Shown here piece by piece: positions 49,337-58,593 of a stretch of DNA of 64,000 bases. Source of the DNA: SZUA-309 sp965232595. Its GTDB lineage: Bacteria; Pseudomonadota; Gammaproteobacteria; Pseudomonadales; Azotimanducaceae. The stretch spans positions 682,001 to 746,000 of the forward strand of contig OZ246983.1 of the NCBI GenBank assembly GCA_965232595.1, in the 5' to 3' direction. Below the pieces are notes generated by a model. That model ran no database searches. It was given only the letters and a program-made list of their open reading frames with translations, and was not told the origin of the DNA. Position 1 is the stretch's first letter. Every line of letters starts with the position of its first letter. Both the position numbers and the translations under genes were made by a program.

Positions 49337-51291
49337 GCCGCGCTCTCCGACCCGGCTACTGCCTGGCTGCGACCCTGGCGCACCTTCAGGCGCCGGTAGC
49401 GGGCATCGAGCACGGCCAGGACGCCGCCAAAGGCCATCAGCAGCCCGCCGAGCCAGATCCAGCGCACAAACGGCTTCACCTGCACCCTGACTGCCCAGGC
49501 GCCCTCACCGAGCGGCTCACCCAGCGACAGGTAAACATCGCGGAACAGGCCCGGATCGATGGCGGCTTCGGTCATCACCGACTGCCGGGCCAGGTAGTTA
49601 CGTTTCTCCGGCCTGAGGGTGTAGCGACGACCGTCTTCCACCACCACGAACTCGCCCTGATCCGCCACGTAGTTGGGACCGTTCACCCGGGCGACGCCGA
49701 GAAAGCGGAAGCTCAGCGCGCCAACTTCCGTGCTCTCGCCGGGCGCCATCCTGAGGTCACGTTCCACCGAGAAGGTGGTGGTCGCGGCGACGCCGATCAG
49801 GGTGACGGCAAAACCCAGGTGCGCCGTCTGCATGCCGAGATAGGCAAGCGGCAGGCTGCCTTTCCGGGCCCGCTTGAAGAGATCGGCACCGTGACTGAGG
49901 ACAATCCAGAACGCCAGCACCATGGTCACCATCACCTGCCAGCTGACGGCGTCGGCCAGCACCAGCGGCACCGCAACGCCCAGCGCCAGGCTGAGGCCGG
50001 CCACCCAGCCGAGGCTGTTGACGAGACGCGCGCGCGGCGTGCGTTTCCAGTTCAGCACCGGGGCGATGCCCAGCGCCGCGCTCAGCACCAGCATGATGGG
50101 CACGAAGCTGGCGTTGTAATAAGGCACCCCCACCGAGATCTTGGCGCCGTCGGTGGCGAGCTCGTAGGCCAGCGGGTACAGCGTGCCGAGCAGGACCAGG
50201 GCCATGGAGATGACCAGCAGGATGTTGTTGAGCAGCAGAAAGGCTTCCCGGCTCGCCAGGGTGTAGCTGGCCCGGGCGTTGATGGTGGCGGTGCGCAGCG
50301 CGTAAAGCGTCAGAGAACCGCCCACGACCAGGCCGAGGAAAATCAGGATGAAGAGCCCGCGGGTCGGGTCCACCGCAAAGGCATGGACGGAGGTCAGCAC
50401 CCCGGAGCGGACGATGAAGGCACCGAGCAGCGACAGGGAGAACGTGGTGATGGCCAGCAGCAGGGTCCAGGATTTGAAGGTGCCGCGCTTCTCGGACACG
50501 GCGAGCGAGTGGATCAGCGCCGTACCGGCCAGCCAGGGCATGAAGCTGGCGTTCTCCACCGGGTCCCAGAACCACCAGCCGCCCCAGCCGAGCTCGTAGT
50601 AGGCCCACCAGGAACCGAGCGCGATGCCGAGGGTGAGAAACGCCCAGGCGACGTTCGACCAGGGCCGTGACCAGCGCGCCCAGGCGGCATCGAGGCGGCC
50701 GGACAGGAGTGCTGCGACCGCAAAGGCGAAGGCCACCGAGAAGCCCACGTAGCCCATGTAGAGCATGGGAGGATGAACGATGAGGCCAAAGTCCTGCAGC
50801 AGGGGATTGAGATCCGCTCCTTCCGCCGGCGTCATCGGTACGAGCCGTTCGAACGGGTTGGAGGTGAACAGCAGGAAGGCCAGAAAACCGATGTTCATCA
50901 GGCCCATGACCCCGAGCACTCTGGCCAGGAAGCTCTCCGGCAGATCCCGGCCCTTCACCGCCACGGCCAGGGTCCAGCCGGCCATGATCAGGATCCAGAG
51001 CAGGAACGAGCCTTCGTGCGCGCCCCAGATGGCGCTGAACTTGTACTGCGCGGGCAGCAGCGTGTTGGAGTTGTTCGCCACGTAGGCGACGCTGAAGTCG
51101 TCGGTGAGAAAGGCGTGGGCGAGCACGGCGAAGGACAGCCCGATGAAGACGAACTGGCCCACCACCAGGGTCGGCACGGCACCCATCAGGCTCGCCTGCT
51201 CGCGCTGCGCGCCGAGCAGACCGAACACGGCGATGAGCCCGGCGAGCCCGAAGGAGATCACCAGGGCAAGATGGCCGAGCTCAACGATCAT
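49333..51291 (-). CDS. ccmF: haem lyase subunit CcmF
   Basis: The 652-residue polytopic membrane protein has about 14 hydrophobic segments and the tryptophan-rich WWD motif GWGGWWFWDPVEN typical of haem handling proteins. With CcmH and CcmI it attaches haem to apocytochrome c in the periplasm. Length matches the family. The start overlaps the ccmE 3' end by 11 bases. Confidence 0.96.
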   Translation of the reverse strand: MIVELGHLALVISFGLAGLIAVFGLLGAQREQASLMGAVPTLVVGQFVFIGLSFAVLAHAFLTDDFSVAYVANNSNTLLPAQYKFSAIWGAHEGSFLLWILIMAGWTLAVAVKGRDLPESFLARVLGVMGLMNIGFLAFLLFTSNPFERLVPMTPAEGADLNPLLQDFGLIVHPPMLYMGYVGFSVAFAFAVAALLSGRLDAAWARWSRPWSNVAWAFLTLGIALGSWWAYYELGWGGWWFWDPVENASFMPWLAGTALIHSLAVSEKRGTFKSWTLLLAITTFSLSLLGAFIVRSGVLTSVHAFAVDPTRGLFILIFLGLVVGGSLTLYALRTATINARASYTLASREAFLLLNNILLVISMALVLLGTLYPLAYELATDGAKISVGVPYYNASFVPIMLVLSAALGIAPVLNWKRTPRARLVNSLGWVAGLSLALGVAVPLVLADAVSWQVMVTMVLAFWIVLSHGADLFKRARKGSLPLAYLGMQTAHLGFAVTLIGVAATTTFSVERDLRMAPGESTEVGALSFRFLGVARVNGPNYVADQGEFVVVEDGRRYTLRPEKRNYLARQSVMTEAAIDPGLFRDVYLSLGEPLGEGAWAVRVQVKPFVRWIWLGGLLMAFGGVLAVLDARYRRLKVRQGRSQAVAGSESAA

Positions 51292-51739
51292 AGTTCAACG
51301 GGTTCGGCTGCTTCTGGTGGCCGGGCGACATGTCCGCCAGCTCCGGCGGCATGTAGTTCTCATCGTGCTTGGCCAGCACCTGGCTGGCCTGGAACACCCC
51401 CTGATCGCTGAGCGTGCCCTGGACGATGATGCCCTGCCCCTCGCGGAACAGGTCGGGCAGGATGCCGGAGTAGCGGACGGTGAACTCCGAGCCCACATAG
51501 TCGGTGAGCACGAAGGAAACGTCCAGGCTCTCCGGATCCCTGTCGACGGTGCCTTCCAGCACCATGCCACCGGCGCGGATCTGCGCCCCCACGGGCGCTT
51601 CGCCGGCCACCACCGCTTCCGGCGGGTAGAACATGTTGATGTTCTCGTTCAGCGCCAGCAGCACCAGCGTGACGGACACGCCGGCGCCCACGAGCAGGAA
51701 GAGAACGATGACCAACCTTGTACGACGTTTTGGGTTCAC
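51281..51739 (-). CDS. ccmE: haem chaperone CcmE
   Basis: The 152-residue protein has an N-terminal membrane anchor (9-29) and a beta-barrel periplasmic domain. His125 in VLAKHDENYMPP is the covalent haem-binding residue. It carries haem from CcmABCD to CcmF. It starts 8 bp after ccmD. Confidence 0.96.
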   Translation of the reverse strand: MNPKRRTRLVIVLFLLVGAGVSVTLVLLALNENINMFYPPEAVVAGEAPVGAQIRAGGMVLEGTVDRDPESLDVSFVLTDYVGSEFTVRYSGILPDLFREGQGIIVQGTLSDQGVFQASQVLAKHDENYMPPELADMSPGHQKQPNPLNYDR

Positions 51740-51747
51740 TGCTTTTC

Positions 51748-51936
51748 TCAGGCTCTATCAGTACTGTCCGGGGTTCTGCGTTCGAGCGCGCGAGCCTGCC
51801 GGAAGAACCGGCGCCGGGCAACTCGGACGCTGACGACGTTCGACACGACGACGATAAGGGCTGCGCTGTAGGCAAGCCATACGTAAAGGCCGTGGCCTCC
51901 CATCGCAAAAAACTCGGTCCAGGATTCGAAGTTCAT
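51748..51936 (-). CDS. ccmD: small haem exporter subunit CcmD
   Basis: The 62-residue membrane protein (start MNFESWTEFFAMGGHGLYVW) has one hydrophobic helix (LAYSAALIVVVSNVVSV) and a basic C-terminal tail, the typical CcmD form. It was located by reading the minus strand between ccmC and ccmE. It overlaps ccmC by 4 bases. Confidence 0.92.
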   Translation of the reverse strand: MNFESWTEFFAMGGHGLYVWLAYSAALIVVVSNVVSVRVARRRFFRQARALERRTPDSTDRA

Positions 51937-52694
51937 GCTGGAGAATCCGCCACCAGCTGCCGAACCCACTGGGTGCGGGACTCCCGCTCCAGGATCGTCA
52001 CCTTGAGCCGGCTGATCAGGTTCGCACCGAACAGAAAGTAGATACCCAGCACGTTCAGCAGCAGCGGCAGGTACATCTCCGGCGGCATGCTCGGCGCTTC
52101 GGTGAGCTTGAAGGTGGCCGGCTGGTGCAGGGTCAACCACCAGTCCACCGAGTACTTGATGATCGGGATGTTCAGCGTCCCCACCAACGCCAGCACCGCG
52201 CAGGCCCGGCCGGCGGCTTCCTCGCGGGGAATGGCGCGGCGCAGCGCGTAGAGGCCGAAGTAAAGGAACAGCATCAGCAGCATGGAGGTGGTGCGCGCGT
52301 CCCAGACCCACCAGGCGCCCCAGGTCGGCTTGCCCCAGACCGCGCCGCTGAACAGCGCCAGCGCAGTCATCGACATGCCGAACGGCACGGTGGCCGCCAG
52401 CACCATGTCGGCCAGCTTCATCCGCCAGACCAGCAGCACCAGGCCCGCTGCACCCATGAGCATGTAGGCCGTCTGGGCGACGATGGCGGTGGGCACGTGC
52501 ACGTAGATGATCCGGAAGCTGTTGCCCTGCTGATAGTCGGCAGGCGCGATGGCCAGCCCCCAGACCGTGCCGATCAGGAGCAGCAAAGCGGCAAGCACGG
52601 CAAACCCTGTCTGCCAGGGGCCGCTGATCTCGTAGAACCAGCGTGGTGAGCCGAGCTTGTGCCACCACTGTTTGAGGGTATCGGTGAGCGCCAT
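51933..52694 (-). CDS. ccmC: haem-handling membrane protein CcmC
   Basis: The 253-residue protein has six membrane segments and the WWD-type motif GAWWVWDARTTSM, with flanking His residues (YVHVPTAIV and LTLHQPATF). It loads haem on CcmE. A 94-bp gap with a small hairpin separates it from ccmB, wider than other gaps in the operon. Confidence 0.95.
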   Translation of the reverse strand: MALTDTLKQWWHKLGSPRWFYEISGPWQTGFAVLAALLLLIGTVWGLAIAPADYQQGNSFRIIYVHVPTAIVAQTAYMLMGAAGLVLLVWRMKLADMVLAATVPFGMSMTALALFSGAVWGKPTWGAWWVWDARTTSMLLMLFLYFGLYALRRAIPREEAAGRACAVLALVGTLNIPIIKYSVDWWLTLHQPATFKLTEAPSMPPEMYLPLLLNVLGIYFLFGANLISRLKVTILERESRTQWVRQLVADSPA

Positions 52695-52788
52695 CGTAGA
52701 GAGTTCAGATCCTCAAGTTACGGTCCGGTTCCGAAGAACCTGCCGGCTGTTTTCGCCGGTCGTTGCCAATCCTGCCGGTTAGCGTTCG

Positions 52789-53457
52789 CTACTGCTCCAG
52801 GCTTACCCGGAGCGCCGCCTGCACCGCGAAGGGTGCCAGCGTCAGGGACGCCATGGTAATCACCCCGAGCCAATAAATCTGCGCCATGGTTTCGATTCCC
52901 GCCATCTGCTCGAGCACCGCGCCAGCGCCGAAAATCAGGATGGGTACGTACAGCGGCAGCACCAGCAGCGCCAGCAGCGCGCCGCCCCGCTTCAGGCCCA
53001 CGGTGAGCGCGGCGCCTACCGCGCCGATCAGGCTCAGCGCCGGCGTGCCGATCAGCAGCCCCAGCATCAGGGTCGGCAGCGCCGATGTGGGCAGGTAGAG
53101 AATCAGCGCCGCCAGCGGCGCCAGCAACGTCATGGCCAGGCCGCTGAAGGCCCAATGTACGAGCACCTTGGCCAGCAGGGCGAGGAAGGCCGGCTCGGCC
53201 TTCAGCAGCAGCAGCTCCAGGGAGCCGTCCTCGTAGTCACGGCGGAACAGGCTCTCCAGGCTCAACAGGTTCGCCAGCAGCACCAGCACCCAGATGATCG
53301 ACGGCGCGTAGTCACGGAGCACGTCCGGACCGCCGCCAGTGGCCAGGGCAAAAAGGCTGATGGCCAGGAACAGGAAGAACAGCGGGTTCAGCGCCTCCTC
53401 GTTGTTCTGGATGACGAGGAACCACTCCCTGCGCAGCTGAGCGCGGAACAGGCTCAC
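52789..53457 (-). CDS. ccmB: haem exporter permease CcmB
   Basis: The 222-residue ABC permease has six hydrophobic segments and starts MSLFRAQLRREW, the usual CcmB N-terminus. The GTG start overlaps the ccmA stop by 4 bases. With CcmA and CcmC it forms the complex that releases holo-CcmE. Confidence 0.94.
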   Translation of the reverse strand: MSLFRAQLRREWFLVIQNNEEALNPLFFLFLAISLFALATGGGPDVLRDYAPSIIWVLVLLANLLSLESLFRRDYEDGSLELLLLKAEPAFLALLAKVLVHWAFSGLAMTLLAPLAALILYLPTSALPTLMLGLLIGTPALSLIGAVGAALTVGLKRGGALLALLVLPLYVPILIFGAGAVLEQMAGIETMAQIYWLGVITMASLTLAPFAVQAALRVSLEQ

Positions 53458-54047
53458 GGCAATGCCCCCAGGTTCAACGCCTCCGCTTCCGGCACGCCGA
53501 GATCCTGATGCGTGGCGCAGAGCACGGCACCGCCTTGCGCCCGATGTTCGGCGATCAGCGCCCGGACCAGGTCCTGACCGTCCGCATCGAGCGCCGTAAA
53601 CGGCTCATCGAGCAGCCACAGCGGGCTTTCGTCCATGCGCAGGCGGGCCAGCGCCACCCGCCGCTGCTGGCCTGCCGACAGGCGGCCGCAGAGTACGTCC
53701 TCGTAGCCCGCCAGGCCAACGGCGTCGAGACGCTCGATCAGCTCCGCACGGCTCGAGGCCAGGCCCGGTGTCAGCGCCGCGAACCAGCGCAGGTTCTCGA
53801 GCACGCTGAGGCTGGGCGAGACTGCGGGCCGATGGCCCAGGTAACTCGACGTTGCCGCCTCGATCTCGCCCTCATAGTCGGGGAACAGTCCGGTGATGCA
53901 GCGCAGCAGGGTCGACTTGCCGCTGCCGTTCGGGCCGGTCAGCGCGGCGCAGGCGCCCATGCCCAGAGACAGGTTCAGATCGCTGAACAGTACCCGCCCC
54001 TCCCGTTCGCAACCGAGGCTCGCCAGCCGCAGGAGAGGTTCGCTCAC
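53454..54047 (-). CDS. ccmA: ATP-binding protein CcmA
   Basis: The ABC ATPase has Walker A LTGPNGSGKST, signature LSAGQQRRVALARL and Walker B WLLDEPFTALD. I use the GTG at 54047 (VSEPLLRLASLGCEREGRV), which aligns with the start of other CcmA proteins and lies just after the ppnN stop region. A GTG at 54092, inside ppnN, would add 15 residues. It is the first gene of the ccm operon, and its start lies 4 bp past ppnN. Confidence 0.92.
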   Translation of the reverse strand: MSEPLLRLASLGCEREGRVLFSDLNLSLGMGACAALTGPNGSGKSTLLRCITGLFPDYEGEIEAATSSYLGHRPAVSPSLSVLENLRWFAALTPGLASSRAELIERLDAVGLAGYEDVLCGRLSAGQQRRVALARLRMDESPLWLLDEPFTALDADGQDLVRALIAEHRAQGGAVLCATHQDLGVPEAEALNLGALP

Positions 54048-54051
54048 CGTC

Positions 54052-55446
54052 TCAACCCACCGGTCGAACCACGAAGCAGGGCTCGTACTCACCGGAGAGC
54101 TTCATCCGACCCTGAGCAACGAACTGCTTTAACAGGTTATCCAACGCAGAGATCAGAGAGGCATCTGCCCGCAGCTCGAAGGGCCCGTCCCGGCGGATCA
54201 TCCGGATGCCATGGTCCTTCACGTTGCCGGTAACGATGGCGCTGAAGGCACGACGCAGGTTCACCGCCAGCTCGTGCGCCGGCAGATCGCGGGACAGCAC
54301 CAGATTGCCGACGCTCTCGTGCGTCACCTCGAACGGCACCTGATGGTCTTTGTGCACGTCGAGCAGCCAGTTGAAGTAGTAAGCATCCCCGTCCCGGCGG
54401 CGCTGGCGGCGCACGTCGCGGATCGCACGACCCAGATGACGCCCGACCTCGGCGGCATCGCCGACGATGATCCGGTAGCGGCTGCTGATCTCGTCGCCGA
54501 ACGTCAGGCGCAGGAAGGCGTCCAGCTCCTCGAAGTAACTCTTCGACTCCGGCGGACCGGTGAACACCAACGGCAGGGCAATGTGCCGGTTGGCCGGTTC
54601 CAGCAGGATGCCGAGCAGGTAAAGGATCTCTTCGGCCGTGCCCACCCCGCCGGGGAACACCAGGATGCCGTGTCCGAGGCGGACGAACGCCTCCAGCCGC
54701 TTCTCGATGTCCGGCAGGATCACCAGGTTGGAGACCATGGGGTTCGGCGGCTCGGCGGCGATGATGCCCGGCTCGGAAAGGCCGAGGTACCGGCCTGCCT
54801 TCAGCCGCTGCTTGGCGTGGCCCACCGCGGCGCCTTTCATCGGCCCCTTCATGGCGCCCGGCCCGCAGCCGGTGCAGATGTCCAGCCCCCGCAGGCCGAG
54901 GTGATAACCCACCTCCTTCGTGTAGTCGTACTCCTCACGGGATATGGAGTGACCGCCCCAGCAGACCACCGTCCGCGGCGGCAGGTCCGGGTCCAGCACC
55001 CGGGCGTGCTTGAGGATATGGAAAACCGCGTCAGTGATGCCCTCGGAGCTGCCCAGGTCAAAAAGGTCCGAATCCGAGATGTCCGTGCCGATGAAGACGA
55101 TGTCGCGCAGCACGGCAAACAGATGCTGGCGCACGCCTTCGATCATCCGCCCATCCACCATGGCGCTGGCCGGCGCGTTCTTGATGACCAGCTTCAGGCC
55201 CCGGGTGCGCTTGCCGATGGTGATGGTGAAATCCGAGAAGGTCTCGAAGATGGCCGCGGCGTCGTCCGACTCGCTGCCCGTGTTCAGCACCGCCAGCGCG
55301 CACTGGCGGAAGAGCTCGTAGAGCCGGGTCTGGCCCGCGGTGTCGGTCAGGGTGTCGATCTCCCGCTGGGAGAGCAGCTCCAGCGTGCCCCGCGGCCCGA
55401 CTGTGATGTCTACTTTCTGCTCAGAAGCTGAATGTGGCGCCGACAT
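54052..55446 (-). CDS. ppnN: PpnN nucleosidase (LOG family)
   Basis: The 464-residue protein is a nucleotide 5'-monophosphate nucleosidase of the LOG/YgdH family, which releases the base from purine or pyrimidine nucleotides. It contains the signature PGGVGTAEE and the upstream CGPGAMKGPMKGAA. E. coli PpnN is 454 residues. ATG 55446 is preceded by GAGG eight bases upstream. The first 26 bases overlap the 3' end of the TonB-dependent receptor gene. Confidence 0.94.
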   Translation of the reverse strand: MSAPHSASEQKVDITVGPRGTLELLSQREIDTLTDTAGQTRLYELFRQCALAVLNTGSESDDAAAIFETFSDFTITIGKRTRGLKLVIKNAPASAMVDGRMIEGVRQHLFAVLRDIVFIGTDISDSDLFDLGSSEGITDAVFHILKHARVLDPDLPPRTVVCWGGHSISREEYDYTKEVGYHLGLRGLDICTGCGPGAMKGPMKGAAVGHAKQRLKAGRYLGLSEPGIIAAEPPNPMVSNLVILPDIEKRLEAFVRLGHGILVFPGGVGTAEEILYLLGILLEPANRHIALPLVFTGPPESKSYFEELDAFLRLTFGDEISSRYRIIVGDAAEVGRHLGRAIRDVRRQRRRDGDAYYFNWLLDVHKDHQVPFEVTHESVGNLVLSRDLPAHELAVNLRRAFSAIVTGNVKDHGIRMIRRDGPFELRADASLISALDNLLKQFVAQGRMKLSGEYEPCFVVRPVG

Positions 55447-57493
55447 AAAATTGCCTCGGCATGGCCGGGAAGTAGCGGTACCCCTCGGCGGTGAACTCAG
55501 TGAAGTCCGCCCGGTCCGCGTACTGCTCGTCCGTGAGGTTGATGATGCGCGCATGCAGGGCCACCGAGTCGTTCACCCGGGCCTGCATCCGCAGGTTGGC
55601 CACCAGATGGCCGTCGTACTCGGCGGTGTTCGCAGCGTTGACGTAGTGCTTGCCGAGATAGTTGAGCTCCAGCTCCGAGTTGAACCAGGCAACCGGCGTC
55701 CAGCCCCAGCGGCCGTTGGCCAGCCACTTGGGCGCGGTATCCATGTAGTTGCCCTTCTCGATGGTCTCTCGACCGGTGAGGCTGCTATCGAAGTCGTACT
55801 TGTGCTCCGCGTAGGTACCGGAGAGCGCAAAGGTGTGATTGCCCCAGGTTCTGAATACCTCACCCTCGATGCCCCAGCCTTTGGTCTTGCCGTCGGAGAC
55901 GTTCAGACCGGCGCCGTCACGGAAGATGAAGTTATCGGTCTGCTCAGCGAAGCCCGCCAGGTTCCACCAGCCGCCGCGATAGCCGATCTCCAGGGAGACC
56001 AGCTCCTCGCTCTCGAGATCCGTCACGTCCTGCGCCCGCTGCAGGCGGTAGAGCTCGGTGGCCTGGGGCGGCCGGAAGCCGGAGCCGAAGGTGATGTAGC
56101 CGACGCCTTCGGCGATGTCCTGCTCGATGCCGATCCGGCCTGCCAGGTTCGTGAAGTCGTCCTTGCCGCTCGGCGGCCGGTTGTAGAGGCAGCCACCAAA
56201 GCCGCAGGCAGTGCCGTCGTCGCGGGTGTTTCCGTCCAGCATCAGGTTCTCGTAGTCGTACTCCAGGTACTCGAGCCTGAGGCTGTGTACCAGCCGGGTC
56301 TTCTCCGAGAACGCCCAGGCCAGATCGTAGTAGCCGGCCGCCAGGAAGCTGTCGACGTCGTAGTCGTAGTGCCAGCCCTGCGGCCGCACCGCGTTGTTGA
56401 AAGGCGTGGAGTCCGTCAGCGGTTCCGCCTGCCACTGATCCAGATGGCCGGACATGAGCTCCACCTGGGCACCGAGCGTGAACATCAGGTCGTCGCGGCT
56501 GACCGGCTCGAAGCCGAACACCACCCCGCCGCTGGTCTGGTCGTTCCGTTCCCGCGGCTGGCCCGGCAGGAAGTGCTGCAGGAACTCCATGTCGGAGGCC
56601 CGCAGGTACGGTGTGAAGTGCCAGGTGTCTTTTGCCCAGCGTGAGGCGATGCGCACGGACCAGGCATCCCGGTAAGCCTCGGGCGCCGGGTTGGTCTTTC
56701 GCAGGTCGTCGTCTTCGTAGGCCTCGAAGCCGTTCACGAAGGCGCCGGTTTCCTGCTCCAGGTTGGTGAAGTTGAACGTGTTCTCCACCTCGAAGCCGCC
56801 GGCCGTCGTCTGATGCACCAGCGAAACCTTCTGCTGATCGTGCCCGGTATCGTCCCGATAGCCGTTGGTGCCGCTGCCGAACAGGGTCCCGGCGAACCGG
56901 TGCCTGTCGGTCTGCACGTTGAACTCGCCGGACGCTCGATAGGCGCCGTAGGAGCCGCCCTCGATGCCGATGCTGTTCCGCTCCGGAAGCCGGTTGATCA
57001 CGTTGATGGCGCCATGCAGCGCGTTGCCACCGAGGACCGCGCTGGCCGGACCGCGCCAGACTTCGATCCGCCCGGCCTGCTCGGTGTTCAGCTCGAACAG
57101 GTTGTTGACGTTGCAGAAACCGGCGGGCCGAACCGGCAGGCCGTTCTCCAGGAACAGAAACTCACCGCAGGCACCGGCGCCGGTGAGCACCGCGGAGCGG
57201 ATGGCGGTCAGGTGCTCCTGACCCGAACCGCGGGAGATCCAGACGCCAGGGACCCGCACCAGCGCTTCGGTCGGGTGCGTCGCCCCGATCAGATCCAGCT
57301 CGTCCGCATCCACCGCGCTCCAGCTGCCGATCTCACCCATCCGGGCCGTCAGCTCGCCGCTTACCACAATCTCCTCGACGATGGTCGTCTCCGCCTCGTC
57401 GGCCGCCTGGGCGCTGACGCAGACCATCGCCAGGGCCAGCGCAAGCAGCGTACGTAGCGCCTGCGGCAGTGCTTCCATTCTCATTGTTTTCAT
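55421..57493 (-). CDS. TonB-dependent outer-membrane receptor
   Basis: The receptor has about 690 residues: a signal peptide (LLALALAMVCVSAQA), a TonB-box-like segment (EEIVVSGE), a plug domain (RVPGVWISRGSGQEHL, GRIEVWRGPASAVLGGNALHGAINVI), and a beta-barrel ending in aromatic Phe (QFYVGATFSF). It would import a large ligand such as a siderophore or vitamin; the ligand cannot be read. Paired Cys in the plug (GACGEFLF, GFCNV) may form a disulfide. I use ATG 57493, about 11 bases after GGAGAGAG; upstream ATGs exist. Confidence 0.92.
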   Translation of the reverse strand: MKTMRMEALPQALRTLLALALAMVCVSAQAADEAETTIVEEIVVSGELTARMGEIGSWSAVDADELDLIGATHPTEALVRVPGVWISRGSGQEHLTAIRSAVLTGAGACGEFLFLENGLPVRPAGFCNVNNLFELNTEQAGRIEVWRGPASAVLGGNALHGAINVINRLPERNSIGIEGGSYGAYRASGEFNVQTDRHRFAGTLFGSGTNGYRDDTGHDQQKVSLVHQTTAGGFEVENTFNFTNLEQETGAFVNGFEAYEDDDLRKTNPAPEAYRDAWSVRIASRWAKDTWHFTPYLRASDMEFLQHFLPGQPRERNDQTSGGVVFGFEPVSRDDLMFTLGAQVELMSGHLDQWQAEPLTDSTPFNNAVRPQGWHYDYDVDSFLAAGYYDLAWAFSEKTRLVHSLRLEYLEYDYENLMLDGNTRDDGTACGFGGCLYNRPPSGKDDFTNLAGRIGIEQDIAEGVGYITFGSGFRPPQATELYRLQRAQDVTDLESEELVSLEIGYRGGWWNLAGFAEQTDNFIFRDGAGLNVSDGKTKGWGIEGEVFRTWGNHTFALSGTYAEHKYDFDSSLTGRETIEKGNYMDTAPKWLANGRWGWTPVAWFNSELELNYLGKHYVNAANTAEYDGHLVANLRMQARVNDSVALHARIINLTDEQYADRADFTEFTAEGYRYFPAMPRQFYVGATFSF

Positions 57494-57594
57494 TCGGTTC
57501 GGATCTCTCTCCATGAATCTCTGTCGGCTCCGGCGTTTCGCGGAGCGCTGGCGCCATTTGGCGCGCACACCATAAGGGATGGCCGGGATTGAGG

Positions 57595-58167
57595 CTACGG
57601 TATCAGCAGCTCGAAGCTGACCTCAGAGGAGGCACCGGCCGGCAACAGCGGCTCGTACGTCCAGCGGATGGCGCGCACGTCGCTGGCCGTGGCCGCCCGA
57701 ATCGCCGTGCCTTCCCCGACCGTGATCTCGGCCGTGTCGCCGAAGGTCTCGCCGTCCACCGAGTAGGTGATCAGCGTGTCCGCACCCGCGGCGGAGCCTT
57801 CCAGGTAGAGGGTCTCGTCCGGCAATGGGTTGGTGATCACGACGCTGCCCGGTGCTACGTCCTGGGTCGAGGTGTTCTCGAACGCGATGGTGTAGCGGAG
57901 CACGTCGCCGGAAAACACCTCACTCGGCTCGGCGTTGGCCATGGGCTCCGGGGCGCCCGACGCTGGTACAGGCGTTGCGACCTCGGCGCCTGACGGATCT
58001 GCCGCCGAGTTACTGGTGGGCTCGGTGGACAGCGGAACCGCAGTGCTGATCCGCTCAACGGAGGTGGACAGCACCACCTCGGCACTGGCGGTCACTGGCA
58101 ACAGCAGCACCAGGAAGCCGAGCAAACGCCGGCCTGGGAATCGATTGGGGGGGAAGAGCCTGCTCAT
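57595..58167 (-). CDS. small exported DUF11-like protein
   Basis: The 190-residue protein has a signal peptide (LLGFLVLLLPVTASA), a low-complexity Ser/Thr/Pro-rich linker (about 35-80), and one DUF11-like immunoglobulin-type domain (VLRYTIAFENTSTQDVAPGSVVITNPLP to the C-terminus). DUF11 domains usually occur as long tandem arrays in surface proteins; a single copy is unusual. The start is ATG 58167 or TTG 58179. It lies downstream of the UPF0270 gene. Function is unknown. Confidence 0.75.
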   Translation of the reverse strand: MSRLFPPNRFPGRRLLGFLVLLLPVTASAEVVLSTSVERISTAVPLSTEPTSNSAADPSGAEVATPVPASGAPEPMANAEPSEVFSGDVLRYTIAFENTSTQDVAPGSVVITNPLPDETLYLEGSAAGADTLITYSVDGETFGDTAEITVGEGTAIRAATASDVRAIRWTYEPLLPAGASSEVSFELLIP

Positions 58168-58175
58168 CGTTGTTA

Positions 58176-58412
58176 TCAAATACCTTGTCTGTTCTCAGTT
58201 GCCGGACGGATGTCGATGGTCTCCGTTTCCGGATCAAAATTGATCTCTGCCTCACCGGCCTCGAGCTGCCGCTGCACCGCCGCGCATTTCGCCTCCAGAT
58301 CGTGTCCGCCCGGATGCTGCTCGTCGCCGTAATCCGTTCCCTCGCGGAGAACGAAAGACTCGATGATACTGCGAAGCGCATCCGCAGACAGGCTGGCATG
58401 TGGAATCTTCAC
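58176..58412 (-). CDS. yheU: UPF0270 family protein (YheU-like)
   Basis: The 78-residue cytoplasmic protein matches YheU: KIPHASLSADALRSIIESFV, then LREGTDYG, and the conserved acidic region near GEAEINFDPETETIDI. A GTG start at 58412 fits the family start, with GGAG about 11 bases upstream. It is divergent from the response regulator at 58594. No function is established for the family. Confidence 0.9.
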   Translation of the reverse strand: MKIPHASLSADALRSIIESFVLREGTDYGDEQHPGGHDLEAKCAAVQRQLEAGEAEINFDPETETIDIRPATENRQGI

Positions 58413-58593
58413 TCTTCTTGGAGCTCCGCTGGCACCCCGGGTGCACAATGAGTGAACGCTTACCGCTCGAAACCGTGAACCAGGCCCCAAACGCCGTGTG
58501 TTCGGGGGATCCCGTCTTGAAAAAGCGGGGCCAAGGTGCGTTACTTATCTTTCAAATCAGTAGTTTACTGGCGTTCCAACAGGACAGGGAACC

